Below, piece after piece: positions 41,171 to 51,800 of a DNA stretch of 64,000 bases; position 1 is the stretch's first letter; each line of letters starts with the position of its first letter. Under the pieces are notes generated by a model, which saw nothing but the letters and a program-made list of their open reading frames with translations, searched no databases and was not told where the DNA came from. This DNA comes from an uncultured Chromatiaceae bacterium. GTDB taxonomy: Bacteria; Pseudomonadota; Gammaproteobacteria; Enterobacterales; Alteromonadaceae. The position numbers and the translations under genes were made by a program. Where the stretch lies: assembly GCA_937978655.1 (NCBI GenBank), contig CALJUX010000070.1, positions 38,029 through 102,028 on the forward strand, given 5' to 3'.

Positions 41171-41839
41171 TTATTCGGTGTCAGCGTCCTGCGCTTCGGT
41201 ATCGGTATCCAGAAACGGCGGCGGCCAGCCACCAAGTGTCTGCCAGCGGTTGACGATGTGACAAAATAACTCCGCGGTCCGTTCAGTGTCATAAAGCGCG
41301 CTGTGCGCTTCTTTGCCATCAAATGGGATGCCGGCGGCCTGACAGGCTTTGGCTAATACGGTTTGACCGAGTGCCAGCGCGGCCAGTGTGGTGGTATCAA
41401 AAGACACAAAAGCGTGGAAGGGCGAACGTTTGATATTATTGCGCTCGACAGCAGCGTTCACAAAACCCTGATCAAAAGCGGCATTGTGCGCAACCAGCAC
41501 CGCACGCTGACAACCCGCATCTTTCTGGCCTTTACGCACCACTTTAAACATTTCAGTCAGCGCTTCGCGTTCATGCACAGCGCCACGCAGCGGGTTATAA
41601 GGGTCAATACCATTAAACGCCAGAGAACTTGGGTTCAGGATGGAACCTTCAAAAGGTTCGACATGAAAATGCACGGTCTGGTCTATGCTGAGAAAGCCTT
41701 GCTCATCCATTTTCAGTGTACAGGCGGCGATTTCCAGCAGCGCATCAGTTTGAGCGTTAAAACCAGCGGTTTCGACGTCAATCACCACCGGATAATAGCC
41801 GCGAAAGCGTTGGGCAAAAAGGGTCGTAGTTTGGCTCAT
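41171..41839 (-). CDS. rnt: Ribonuclease T
   Basis: 222 residues. The DEDDh exonuclease residues are in VIDVETAGFN (Asp21, Glu23), HNAAFDQGFVNAA, and HSALYDTERTAEL. It trims the 3' ends of tRNAs and other stable RNAs. It lies divergent from motY, the same neighbourhood as in Vibrio. Confidence 0.97.
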   Translation of the reverse strand: MSQTTTLFAQRFRGYYPVVIDVETAGFNAQTDALLEIAACTLKMDEQGFLSIDQTVHFHVEPFEGSILNPSSLAFNGIDPYNPLRGAVHEREALTEMFKVVRKGQKDAGCQRAVLVAHNAAFDQGFVNAAVERNNIKRSPFHAFVSFDTTTLAALALGQTVLAKACQAAGIPFDGKEAHSALYDTERTAELFCHIVNRWQTLGGWPPPFLDTDTEAQDADTE

Positions 41840-42030
41840 CGGCAGTGCTCAGTCAAAAAAGGAGCCGCAGTATGCCAAAAAAATCGTGCTTCGTCTTGTT
41901 GTCGGCACAGCCTTTGCTAATTGTTTTGACAGAGCAGGTGTCGCGAGCGCATGTTCTGCTCAGAATAATACCTGGCGGCGTGGGGTTGCCGGCAAAATGT
42001 CTGGATTTTCGCCTGTTAAATGGTCACTGA

Positions 42031-42939
42031 ATGATGAATGCAGCAAATAAAATTTGCGGTCTGTGCTGTGCGCTGGTGTTCATCAGCGGCAGTGAGGCGG
42101 CAATCAACCGGCAAAATGTGCGGCAATATGCTGCCACATTGGACAACTCTGCCTGGTCGGTGAAAACGGCGACAGCGCTGCGCTGTGAACTGGTCCATGC
42201 TATTCCGCAATTTGGTGAAGCCCGTTTTATCAGCACAGCCAGTAAAGATTCAAACCTGCTGTTTCAGTTAAAAATGCAGCGCCAGCCCGACGGTTATAGC
42301 CTGGCTGAAGTGTTGTCAGTCCCGCCGGGCTGGCGGGCCGGCGAGCAGGCGAAAGCGCTGGCGGACATGAAATTATTAAAACAATTTGATGGTGACTTAC
42401 CTAAACAACAAGCCTGGACCATGCTGACCGAACTGGAGCAGGGCTTCAGTCCGACCTTTTATTTTGACGACTGGCACAGCCCGTTTGATAAAATTGCTGC
42501 CCAGCTCAATCCAATCCATTTTGGCCAGCCGTATCAGCAATTCAGTGCCTGTATGGCCGGCTTATTACGCTTTACCTTTGATGATATTGCCCTGACGGTG
42601 CTGAATTATCAGAGCAACAGTGATGCCCTGACGCGGGAATCTGAAGCGCGTTTACAACAAATTGCCGAATACCTGAAGCACGACAAAGCCATCGCTGCAG
42701 TTGAAATAGATACCTATACCGACAGTTATGGCGGGCGCTGGATCAACGAAGAACTGTCGCGCAAACGTGCCAAAGCCTTAAAAACCTTTTTAGTCAGTGC
42801 CGGGATTGACGAAAAAGTGATCCGCACTGAAGGTTTTGGCGAGAAGCGCCATGCTGCGGCCAATGATACCTTACGCGGCCGCGCCACTAACCGCCGGGCT
42901 GTAGTGCAGCTAGTGCGGGCGGAAGCGCCAAGGCTCTGA
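42031..42939 (+). CDS. motY: Sodium-type flagellar motor protein MotY
   Basis: 302 residues. A signal peptide (to about SEA-AIN) precedes an N-terminal MotY domain with IPQFGEARFISTASKDSNLLFQL, then an OmpA-like peptidoglycan-binding domain (IDTYTDSYGGRWINEELSRKRAKAL, GFGEKRHAAAND). MotY forms the T-ring around polar, sodium-driven flagellar basal bodies. This implies a polar flagellum, though no other flagellar gene is in the window. Two ATG codons at 42031 and 42034 are possible; neither has a strong ribosome-binding site. Confidence 0.9.
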   Translation: MMNAANKICGLCCALVFISGSEAAINRQNVRQYAATLDNSAWSVKTATALRCELVHAIPQFGEARFISTASKDSNLLFQLKMQRQPDGYSLAEVLSVPPGWRAGEQAKALADMKLLKQFDGDLPKQQAWTMLTELEQGFSPTFYFDDWHSPFDKIAAQLNPIHFGQPYQQFSACMAGLLRFTFDDIALTVLNYQSNSDALTRESEARLQQIAEYLKHDKAIAAVEIDTYTDSYGGRWINEELSRKRAKALKTFLVSAGIDEKVIRTEGFGEKRHAAANDTLRGRATNRRAVVQLVRAEAPRL

Positions 42940-42959
42940 TTTTTTATGAAATTTACAAT

Positions 42960-42986
42960 AAAGCCCTGAACAATCAGGGCTTTTTG
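42960..42986. terminator. Terminator between motY and mnmC
   Basis: AAGCCCTGA/TCAGGGCTT stem with T run; usable by both convergent genes. Confidence 0.85.
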
Positions 42987-42988
42987 CT

Positions 42989-44887
42989 TTATTCCGCCGC
43001 GCGGTGTTTATCAAAACGGGCCGGGTTGACCAGTTGCTGTAATTCATCGGCGAGCGCAAGCGGCTGCTGGCAAAGCGTGGCGGCCAGCTGTTCCGCCAGG
43101 AATGGCGCAAATAACAGCCCACGGGCGCCAAGTCCGCCCAGCACATACAAATCTGCGGCAACTTCTCCGGCAATCGGCAGATGATCAGGCACTGTGGCGC
43201 GCAGACCGGTTTTCGCCGACACTACCGTTGCATCGGCGAACCAGTCTGGTTGCTTAAGCACCGCATTCACCAGTGCCAGATTGGCGGCGTCGTCTGCTGC
43301 TGTGCTGATGGTACTGCGATTGATGCGGTCGAAAGTCGCGCCGACACAATGCTCGCGATAAGAGTGCTCACCTGCAAACTCTGCCGTATCGACCGGCGTG
43401 ATATAACCCTGATGGCAAATCACAGTGCGAAGCGCAGCCATTTGCGCGGCCTGCACATGGGAGACCTGACCCCGCACCTGATTCAGTGGCAAATGCCGGG
43501 TTGGCGCGAATTGCGTCAAATCTACGCCATTACACAGCACCAGCTGGCGGCAAATGACAGGGCCGGCTGATGTCGAGAGTTCCCAGCCATCGACGCCTTG
43601 CTGCAGTGCCGTTACTTCGGTATTGGCACAAAAACTAAAGCCGGGTTGTTGCTGCAGCCAGTTCAGTGCGGCCTGGCAAAAGCGCTGTGGCGCGACCCAG
43701 CCGCCATCTGGATAAAACAGTCCGCCATAGGGCAGGGACAGGCCCGCCACTTCGCTGCATGCCTCTGCGTCCAGCGCCTGAAAAAAGCCCGCCGGCCAGG
43801 CGCTTTCCTGTTGGATTTTGTGCTGTCGCAGCGCAAGCGCTTCGGTGCATGCTAACGTCAGCACACCGCAAAACTGGTGAGGGAAATCAAACTGACGGGA
43901 TAGCTCCCGGTAGCGGCGGCAGGCAAAACCATAAGCGCTGGCGTGAAAACGCGACACCGGGCTAAAGCTGGTTTGTAGTTGCGGATACAACGCACCTTGC
44001 CGGTTATGCGAGGCACCCAAAGCAACAGTTTCGTCTTTACACAGCAAACGCACCTGACGGCCGCGCTGCACCAGCGCCAATGCTGTTAAGAGCGCCGCAA
44101 TACCGCCACCGACCAGCGTGACGATGTCTTCGGGGGCGGAGGACGTAAAGGCCGATGGCTCTTCAGGGATAACACCAACCGCCATCTCGCGTTTACGGCC
44201 AAAACCTTTGACCTTCTTCACCAAAAAACCGGCGCTTTGCAGGCCACGCCGGACAATACCCGCACTGGTAAATGTGGCGACTGTGGTGCCGGGGCCGCTT
44301 AACCGTGCCATGCCTTCAAATAAACTGTCCTGCCACATATCCGGGTTTTTACTGGGGGCAAAACCATCCAAAAACCAGGCATCGGCACGGTTCGACAGCG
44401 GCAACGCCGGCAGATTGTCTTTGATATCACCAAGCCATAGATCCAGCGTCACAGCGCCCTGGTCAAACTGCAGTCGATGACAGCCAGCAAAAGGCCGTGG
44501 ATATTGCGCCAACAGCTCAGCAATGAGTGGCTGTAACGTTGGCCAGGCGGTTAATGCCTGCGTCAAATCATTGAGAGTTAACGGGAATTTTTCGAAAGTG
44601 GAGAAATGCAGCTGCTGGCAAGTGGCTTGCGGCTGCGCCGTGCGAAACTGCCGGAAAGCCTGCCAGCACACCAGAAAGTTCAGCCCGGTACCAAAACCGG
44701 TTTCGATCACATGAAAGCAACGTTTGGGCAGCTGCTGCCAGCGCTCCGGCAACTGGTTGTTGTGCAAAAATACAAACTGCGTCTCATCGAGGCCACTTTC
44801 ATTGGAAAAATACACATCATCAAACACGTTAGAAACCGGCGTGCCTTGTTCGTTATAACGCAAGGTGGCGGATTGGATCTGACTCAT
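42989..44887 (-). CDS. mnmC: Bifunctional tRNA-modifying protein MnmC
   Basis: 632 residues. The N-terminal methyltransferase has VIETGFGTGLNFL and AWFLDGFAPSKNPDMW; the C-terminal FAD-dependent oxidoreductase begins at VTLVGGGIAALLTALALVQRG and ends with GLGARGLLFAPFLAEQLA. It converts cmnm5(s2)U to mnm5(s2)U at the tRNA wobble position. The ATG at 44887 is preferred; the formal frame begins at a TTG two codons earlier. Divergent from fabB, as in E. coli. Confidence 0.96.
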   Translation of the reverse strand: MSQIQSATLRYNEQGTPVSNVFDDVYFSNESGLDETQFVFLHNNQLPERWQQLPKRCFHVIETGFGTGLNFLVCWQAFRQFRTAQPQATCQQLHFSTFEKFPLTLNDLTQALTAWPTLQPLIAELLAQYPRPFAGCHRLQFDQGAVTLDLWLGDIKDNLPALPLSNRADAWFLDGFAPSKNPDMWQDSLFEGMARLSGPGTTVATFTSAGIVRRGLQSAGFLVKKVKGFGRKREMAVGVIPEEPSAFTSSAPEDIVTLVGGGIAALLTALALVQRGRQVRLLCKDETVALGASHNRQGALYPQLQTSFSPVSRFHASAYGFACRRYRELSRQFDFPHQFCGVLTLACTEALALRQHKIQQESAWPAGFFQALDAEACSEVAGLSLPYGGLFYPDGGWVAPQRFCQAALNWLQQQPGFSFCANTEVTALQQGVDGWELSTSAGPVICRQLVLCNGVDLTQFAPTRHLPLNQVRGQVSHVQAAQMAALRTVICHQGYITPVDTAEFAGEHSYREHCVGATFDRINRSTISTAADDAANLALVNAVLKQPDWFADATVVSAKTGLRATVPDHLPIAGEVAADLYVLGGLGARGLLFAPFLAEQLAATLCQQPLALADELQQLVNPARFDKHRAAE

Positions 44888-44972
44888 CAGCAAGCCCGTA
44901 TCAAAAAAAATTGCACAAAGTGGCGCATTTTAACTTGTTTGTCATGCTGGCGGCTAATAGTGTGAGCAGGTG

Positions 44973-44990
44973 AGTGTACAACTGTGCGCT
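44973..44990. promoter_or_regulatory. FabR-like palindromic operator upstream of fabB
   Basis: AGTGTACA-AC-TGTGCGCT closely resembles the E. coli FabR site pattern AGCGTACA-NN-TGTxCGCT, and lies 73 bases before the fabB ATG. FabR represses fabA/fabB when unsaturated acyl chains accumulate. The fabR gene is not in this window. Confidence 0.5.
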
Positions 44991-45062
44991 GAAATTGGAC
45001 CAGTTGACGGGAAAAAGCCCGTACAATGGCCGCGAACACTATTTTTTTACGCTGGAGTCAGA

Positions 45063-46277
45063 ATGAAAAGAGCGGTAATCACCGGATTGGGCATAGTTTC
45101 AAGTATCGGTAACAACAAAGCAGAAGTATTGGCCTCCTTGCAGGAAGGTCGTTCCGGCATCAGCTTTGCGCAGGAATTTGCCGATTTTGGGCTGCGTTCT
45201 CAGGTCTGGGGTCAAATCAATATTGACACTGCTGCTCTGATTGACCGCAAGGCGTTGCGTTTTATGGGCGACGCTGCAGCATATGCATACATCTCGATGG
45301 CGCAAGCCATTGCAGATTCAGGTTTAACGCCAGAGCAAGTCTCCAATCCACGTACCGGTTTGGTTGTGGGCTCTGGCGGTGCTTCCTCAAAAACGCAAAT
45401 TGAAGCGGCAGATATTCTGCGCGAAAAAGGCGTCAAACGCGTTGGCCCTTATGCCGTGCCAAAAACCATGTCATCGACTTGCTCTGCGTGCCTGGCCACC
45501 CCGTTTGAAATCAAAGGCGTGAACTACTCAATCAGCTCTGCCTGCGCTACCAGCGCGCATTGTATTGGTCATGCGGTGGAACTTATCCAGCTCGGCAAAC
45601 AAGACGTGATTTTCGCCGGCGGTGGTGAAGAAGTGCACTGGACGCTGGCGATGGAATTTGACGCTATGGGCGCCTTGTCGAGCAAATACAACGAAACACC
45701 AACGCAGGCATCACGCACTTATGATGCGAACCGCGACGGTTTTGTCATCTCCGGCGGTGGCGGTATTCTGGTGATTGAAGAGCTGGAACATGCCTTAGCC
45801 CGTGGCGCCAAAATTTATGCTGAAGTGGTGGGTTACGGCGCAACTTCAGATGGTTACGACATGGTGGCGCCAAGCGGCGAAGGCGCGGTGCGTTGTATGC
45901 AAATGGCGCTGCAAGGCGTGAATGCACCTATCGATTACCTGAACACCCACGGCACCAGTACGCCGGTTGGTGATGTCAAAGAGCTGGGTGCTATCCAGCA
46001 AGTGTTTGGCGGTAAGAGCCCAGCCATCAGCGCGACTAAAGCCATGACCGGTCACGCTTTGGGTGCTGCCGGTGTGCATGAAGCCATTTATTCCCTGCTG
46101 ATGATGGAACATGGTTTTATCGCGCCATCCATCAATATCGGTGAGCTGGATGCGGCGGCTGAAGGCCTGAACATCATTACTAAACCAACCGCTGCGACGT
46201 TAAATACGGTGATGTCGAACAGCTTTGGTTTTGGTGGTACCAATGCCACACTGGTGATGCAGAAGTTTAACGGCTAA
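45063..46277 (+). CDS. fabB: 3-oxoacyl-[acyl-carrier-protein] synthase I
   Basis: 404 residues. Catalytic Cys161 (SSACATSAHC), His in NTHGTSTPVGD and His in GHALGAAG form the condensing triad. MKRAVITGLGIVS is the canonical start, at 45063 after CTGGAG; an upstream frame extension to 44970 crosses the operator. It elongates acyl-ACP and is essential for unsaturated fatty acids. Confidence 0.97.
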   Translation: MKRAVITGLGIVSSIGNNKAEVLASLQEGRSGISFAQEFADFGLRSQVWGQINIDTAALIDRKALRFMGDAAAYAYISMAQAIADSGLTPEQVSNPRTGLVVGSGGASSKTQIEAADILREKGVKRVGPYAVPKTMSSTCSACLATPFEIKGVNYSISSACATSAHCIGHAVELIQLGKQDVIFAGGGEEVHWTLAMEFDAMGALSSKYNETPTQASRTYDANRDGFVISGGGGILVIEELEHALARGAKIYAEVVGYGATSDGYDMVAPSGEGAVRCMQMALQGVNAPIDYLNTHGTSTPVGDVKELGAIQQVFGGKSPAISATKAMTGHALGAAGVHEAIYSLLMMEHGFIAPSINIGELDAAAEGLNIITKPTAATLNTVMSNSFGFGGTNATLVMQKFNG

Positions 46278-46296
46278 GCCTTGATCCACTGTTAAA

Positions 46297-46322
46297 ACAA
46301 AGCCACCTACGGGTGGCTTTGT
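46297..46322 (+). terminator. Rho-independent terminator after fabB
   Basis: ACAAAGCCACC/GGTGGCTTTGT stem with a 4-base loop. Confidence 0.75.
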
Positions 46323-46434
46323 CGCTTCTGGCGCGATGAAATCTGTTGCCTGCATGGCGTAGTAGCGGCGTTCTGACATAGAATGCGGCGCAGTTTGTTG
46401 TGCCCGTGTTGATTGGAGTTGACTGGAGTTGCCG

Positions 46435-47544
46435 ATGAAAATTTATGCCGATGACAATATGCCGCTGGCGCGGGAGTTTTTCGCCGATCTGGGTGAAGTG
46501 ACTTTATTCTCCGGTCGCCAGGTGCAGGCGGCAACGCTGACAGATGCTGATATTCTGCTGGTGCGCTCTGTGACTAAAGTGAATGCAGCGCTGCTGGATG
46601 CCAATCCCAACATTCGTTTCGTCGGCACTGCGACCATCGGCACTGATCATCTGGATTTGCCTTATCTGCAGGCGCGCGGTATCACCCACACCAATGCGCC
46701 GGGCTGTAATGCGCAATCTGTTGTGGAATATGTGCTGAGCTGCCTGTTTATCCTGGCGGAACAACAGGATAAACCGCTCACTGACTTCAGCGTTGGTGTG
46801 GTTGGCGTCGGCCAAATCGGTAAACGACTGGTGGCGGCGCTGCATGCGCTTGGCGTCAGCGTGTTGCAAAATGACCCGTTACGTGCGGATGAAGCTGATT
46901 TTCCTCATGTTGACCTCGATACTTTATTAGCAAGCGCCGATGTAGTCAGTTTGCATGTGCCGCTGGTTCGCGGCGGCGCTTATCCGACTTTTCATTTATT
47001 AGATGCCAAACGGCTGGCGGCTTTACCAGCCACAACAGCGCTGATTAACGCCTGTCGCGGCGAAGTGGTCGACAATCAGGCGCTGTTGGCGCAAGCGCGC
47101 AGCGGTGTACGCCGGCCTTTGTTTCTGGATGTGTGGGAAAACGAGCCGGTCATTGAACAAGGACTGTTGCCGTATTGCGATATTGCCACTGCGCATATCG
47201 CCGGTCACAGCGTCGAAGGCAAAGCCCGTGGCACCGAAATGTTGTATCAGGCGGTTTGCCAATTGCTGGGGATGACGCCGACCAGAACACTGGCGCAGTT
47301 TTTACCCGCCGGTGCGATAGAAAAGCTGCAAATTTCGCCAAATTTTAGACTTTTAGATGTCCAAAATCTGTGCCGTATGTTATATGATGTCCGGCGTGAC
47401 GATGCGCTGTTCCGGCGTCATCTGGTCACGCACGGGTTTGACTGGCTCAGAAAAACCTACCCGCCGCGGCGGGAATTCAGTTCAGTGTGCCTGCAGGGGC
47501 AGGTGCCCGATTATTTAATTCGTTTAGGTTTCAGCCAGAAATAA
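46435..47544 (+). CDS. pdxB: Erythronate-4-phosphate dehydrogenase
   Basis: 369 residues. MKIYADDNMPLAREFF and GVVGVGQIGKRLV (Rossmann NAD site), LINACRGEVVDNQAL and AHIAGHSVEGKARG (catalytic His region) identify PdxB, which oxidises 4-phosphoerythronate in pyridoxal phosphate synthesis. The ATG at 46435 follows CTGGAG. It precedes asd by 15 bases and is probably co-transcribed with it. Confidence 0.96.
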   Translation: MKIYADDNMPLAREFFADLGEVTLFSGRQVQAATLTDADILLVRSVTKVNAALLDANPNIRFVGTATIGTDHLDLPYLQARGITHTNAPGCNAQSVVEYVLSCLFILAEQQDKPLTDFSVGVVGVGQIGKRLVAALHALGVSVLQNDPLRADEADFPHVDLDTLLASADVVSLHVPLVRGGAYPTFHLLDAKRLAALPATTALINACRGEVVDNQALLAQARSGVRRPLFLDVWENEPVIEQGLLPYCDIATAHIAGHSVEGKARGTEMLYQAVCQLLGMTPTRTLAQFLPAGAIEKLQISPNFRLLDVQNLCRMLYDVRRDDALFRRHLVTHGFDWLRKTYPPRREFSSVCLQGQVPDYLIRLGFSQK

Positions 47545-47559
47545 AGGGGAACAAACCAC

Positions 47560-48579
47560 ATGGCTCAGCAATTTGACGTCGCAGTATTAGGCGCTACAGG
47601 TTTGGTCGGTCAGCATTTGATCGAGATTCTGCAGCAGCGCGATTTTCCGGTACGCAATCTTTACCCATTGGCCAGTAAACGCTCTGCCGGTGGCACAGTG
47701 ACATTTCACGGTAAACAGGTAGAAGTGCTGGATGCTGAGACCTTTGACTGGACCAAAGCCCAAATTGGTTTGTTCTCAGCCGGCGGCAGCGTGTCCGCAG
47801 TTTATGCGCCAAAAGCAGCGGATGCCGGTTGTATCGTCATCGACAACACCTCGCACTACCGCTACGAAGCCGATATTCCGTTAGTCGTGCCGGAAGTGAA
47901 CGCCCATGCAATTGCCGATTACCGCAACCGCAATATCATCGCGAATCCGAACTGTTCGACGATTCAAATGCTGGTGGCGTTAAAGCCAATCCACGATGCG
48001 GTTGGCATTACCCGCGTGAACGTGGCGACTTATCAGTCGGTCAGCGGCGCCGGCCAGCAAGGTATTGAAGCCTTAGCGTCGGAAACAGCACAACTGTTAA
48101 ATGGCCGTCCGATTGAAACGACTGGCAAATTCTCGCGCCAGATCGCTTTTAACGTCATTCCACAAATCGACGTGTTTATGGATAACGGTTACACCAAAGA
48201 AGAAATGAAAATGCACTGGGAAACCCAGAAAATCATGGGTGATGACAGCATTTCTGTGAATGCGACCGCAGTGCGGGTGCCGGCGTTTTATGGTCATGCC
48301 GAAGCTGTGCATATCGAAACCCGCTCGCCAATCAGCGTCGAGGAAGTGAAAGCACTGCTGGCGCAGGCGCCAGGCGTGGTGCTGCTGGAAGACAATGCCG
48401 AGTTCCCGACTCAGGTCAGCCACGCTCAGGGCCAGGACGATGTGTTTGTTGGCCGCGTCCGCAAAGACTTGTCACACGATCACGGTTTGAATCTGTGGGT
48501 GGTAGCGGACAACGTGCGTAAAGGTGCGGCGACCAACAGTATCCAGATTGCTGAACATCTGATCCGCGATTATCTGTAA
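47560..48579 (+). CDS. asd: Aspartate-semialdehyde dehydrogenase
   Basis: 339 residues. GATGLVGQHL (NADP site), the catalytic Cys132 in ANPNCSTIQM, and RVPAFYGHAEAVHIET with the catalytic His are intact, so it should be active, unlike degenerate Usg-type paralogues found at the same site in enterics. It reduces aspartyl phosphate in the lysine, methionine and threonine pathway. Position before fimV-truA mirrors Pseudomonas. Confidence 0.94.
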   Translation: MAQQFDVAVLGATGLVGQHLIEILQQRDFPVRNLYPLASKRSAGGTVTFHGKQVEVLDAETFDWTKAQIGLFSAGGSVSAVYAPKAADAGCIVIDNTSHYRYEADIPLVVPEVNAHAIADYRNRNIIANPNCSTIQMLVALKPIHDAVGITRVNVATYQSVSGAGQQGIEALASETAQLLNGRPIETTGKFSRQIAFNVIPQIDVFMDNGYTKEEMKMHWETQKIMGDDSISVNATAVRVPAFYGHAEAVHIETRSPISVEEVKALLAQAPGVVLLEDNAEFPTQVSHAQGQDDVFVGRVRKDLSHDHGLNLWVVADNVRKGAATNSIQIAEHLIRDYL

Positions 48580-48594
48580 ATTCCGCTGATGTTG

Positions 48595-48619
48595 AAAAAG
48601 GCCCTGCGGGGCCTTTTTT
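48595..48619 (+). terminator. Rho-independent terminator after asd
   Basis: AAAAAGGCCC, TGCG loop, GGGCCTTTTTT. Confidence 0.9.
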
Positions 48620-48892
48620 GTCTTTGTTGGTCCTGCTGATGAATCTAGGCTTTAGCCAGGCGCCTGCCAGCCGATAGGCTTGTTGCGGGCAAGTTGCGGC
48701 CTGTGGCAGCAGGAACTCAGTACTTTGCCTGCCCCTTTTTGCCAATCTGGTTTAGAATCTGCGCCAAAGGGCGATAAATTGTGGAACATTGTTTGCAGTG
48801 CGACTATATCCAATGGCGGATACAGCACTCAGGCGTTCAGTCCGGATGCAATGGGCATCCAGCTGGGTCCAATGGTTGTTAGGGAATATTGC
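48620..48892. other. Spacer between asd and fimV
   Basis: About 270 bases. An open frame extends from fimV back through it but has no conserved-looking content; a TAGAAT hexamer at 48753-48758 is a possible -10 element. Nothing else recognised. Confidence 0.4.
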
Positions 48893-51800
48893 ATGCTTCT
48901 GATGCGAATTTTGCTCATTCTGTTCACCGTCAATTTTATGACGGCAGCCTGGGCTGAATCCACGGCGCGCTTACGCGGTCCAAAAGAATTTGATACCCCG
49001 GCGGTCACGCGGCTTGGGCCTTTGTCGGCGCAGGACACTTTATGGCGCCTTGCCGAACAGGCACGGCCAGATAAACGCGTGAATATGTATCAGATGATGT
49101 TTGCGCTTTATCAAAACAATCCCGACGCCTTCCTCGACGACAATTTTAATCATCTTAAACCGGGTGCTTTTCTCGAAGTGCCCGGCATTCGCGACATTCT
49201 GGCCATTGACCCTGTGATGGCGCAGCGCAAATCCGAAAACGACGATCGGGTCTGGGCCGAAAAAATCCGTAAAGCTGCGCAGCAAAAACCGGAAGATCAC
49301 TCTGCCAAACAAGTGGATATTGCCAAAGCACAGCAAGAAATCACCGATGAGCTGAACCGGGTGGAGGCGCAACAGACCGAGCAGATGACCGATATCCGCG
49401 ACCGGCTCGGTGCGTCCATGGCCAACGTTGAAACCATAGTGCAGGAAAATACTGCGCTGAAGAAACAGCTCGACACCGTAGTGACCGAACTGTCGGGCGT
49501 GAAGCAGCAACTGGACAAAGACAGTGAAATCCAGACCCAGCTGCAACAGTTGCTGCTGCAGCAAACCGAGATGCTGGAACAACAACGTGAACAGATCCGC
49601 AAGCAGCAGGAAGGGTTTAACTTTGCCGAAACCTGGCAAAAACTTGCCAACAGTCCGGCCGGTTGGATCCTCGCTGCGGCGTTGCCGGCCGCGCTTATTT
49701 TGCTGTTTGTGGTGTTTTTTATCCGCCGCAAGAGCCAAAAAGCTGCCGCAGCGGTATCGGCCGCGACCGCCAGCCCGGCGCTGGATCCAAATTACCGGTC
49801 ACCATTGCCGCCACTGGATGACAGCTTAGACTTTGACGAAAGCAGCCTGATCAACCTTGATGATTCGTTGTTGAATGACAATCTGAACAGCGGGATCCGG
49901 CTGGACGATGACTTTGACCGTCCGGTGAAAAAGACCGCCGTCAGCAGCTTCAACGATGACGACCTGCTGGATGACCACCTGGATCTGGGCACTGACTCGG
50001 CCACGTCTGCCGGTGCCTTTGACCTTGATGATCTGCTGGATGACCCGCTGGATGTGCCGTTGCCGGCAGCGGCTAAAGCTGAACCTTTTGATCCGGATAA
50101 CATTCTGGCCGGGGATGCGCTCAGTAATTTACTCGACGCAGATGAGCCGGTATTTGAAGCCAAACAGGCGTTTGATCCGAACAACATCCTGTCCGGCAAT
50201 GAACTCAGCTCGTTGTTTGACAATCTGGCGGACGATGATGAAGACCCGGATGCCATATTTAACCAGGCGGTTGCGGCGCAGCAAGCCAGTGCCGACGCGG
50301 ATACTGCAGCAGATACACTGCTGAGTGATCCGCAGGTATCCGCCGCCGCACTGGCATTCGCCGCGGCAGAAGCGGCTGAATCAGATGAATTACTCGAAGA
50401 GATTGAACTGGATCTGCCGGGTGAAGAGGCCGTGGCCGCGCAGAATATCAGCCCGGACGACGATGATTTTGATATTGATGCGCTGGTCGCCCAGACGCAG
50501 GCGGTGGCTGCACCGGCCGCACAGCCTGAACCGGTCAGCGACGATGATTTCGACATCGATTCACTGCTGGCAATGACACAATCCGCCCAGGCACAGACCG
50601 CTCCGCTTGCCAGCGCCGCTGAGCTGCAGCCTGCAGCGGCCGATGAAGATGACGTCGACCAATTTGACAGCTCAGAGCTGGAGGCTTTTGCCGAGTCGCT
50701 GGCTGACGAGCAATTACCGGCAGATCCGGACGCCGGGCCAGACTTTAATGCCTTTGATTTGGCGGTCAGTGAGCCGCAGGAAATGCCGGCGAGCAGCGCA
50801 GCTGTGCCGGATCTTGATCTGACCGTTGCCGACGAGTTTGACGCGGATGAGCTTTTGACTGCCGATGATGATGCCGGTCTGGTTGATGAACTGGACGAGA
50901 TCCTGAACGAAGTGGCAGAGATCCGGGCGCAGTCGCAACAGACCAAAGCACAACTTGCCGAGCTGGCGTTACCGGAAGATGCAATGGCGCTGGCCAGTGC
51001 TGATTTCGCTGAAGCAGATCTGAGTGTTGCGGATGTCAGTGCGATGCTTGCCGAGCCGGAAGCGGATGCGCCGGCGGATAACTCTGCCAGCACCGCCAGC
51101 GGGCGTGACGATTTTATTGATATCGAAGAATTGATGCTTGATGACACGCCGGAGTTCGGCAGCGAAGCCGAGCTGGCTGCCGAATCAGTGGCTGAAACTG
51201 AGTATCTGACCGAGTTTTCCACTTTGGATGACAGCCTGACGGAGATGCCGGATCTGCAGGAGTCGGATGACAATTCGGTCGCCCGGGTGTTTGAAGGGCT
51301 GTCCTCAGTCGAACGGCCAAGCAAAGTACTGGACGAATATCCTGACTTGTTGCTTGATGACAACGAACAGCCGCAGATTTTTCCGGACGAAGCGGAAGAC
51401 GTCGCGGATGATTTGCTGTTGGCAGGTGAAGTTACTGACAACCTGACCGAACTGGAAGACGTCAATTTTGACGAGCTGCTGTCCGGACTGGACGACTTTG
51501 TCGTGCCGGTCGCAGATCCGCAGACCGACCAGCATAAAGCCGCCGAAGTACTGGCTGAACTGGATGCGTTACAACAAAGCCAGGCGCGCCATGCTGTCGA
51601 TGACGATGTCGTCGCCTTGCCGGATTTTGTCAACATCGACAAATTGTTGGCGGCGACAGAAGACCAACTGGACGACAGCCATGCAATACCGGCATTAAAT
51701 GTCGACGTCGGCCTGGCAGATTTTGAAGATCTGATTGCTGCGGACGAAGCCGGTGACGTTGATCATGCCGATGCCGGTTTTGCCGGGCAGCTGGATTTAG

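Noticed and set aside
45003..45030. TTGACG...TACAAT as the fabB promoter
   Set aside because: The two boxes are only 12 bases apart, too short for a sigma70 promoter.
48680..48892. N-terminal extension of fimV
   Set aside because: The Shine-Dalgarno and signal peptide both point to the ATG at 48893; the upstream part has no conserved-looking sequence.
49792..51642. 616-codon Ser-rich ORF antisense to fimV
   Set aside because: Long only because the Asp-rich repeats of fimV lack stops in the complement; composition is pure Ser/Ala/Gly low complexity with no start signal.
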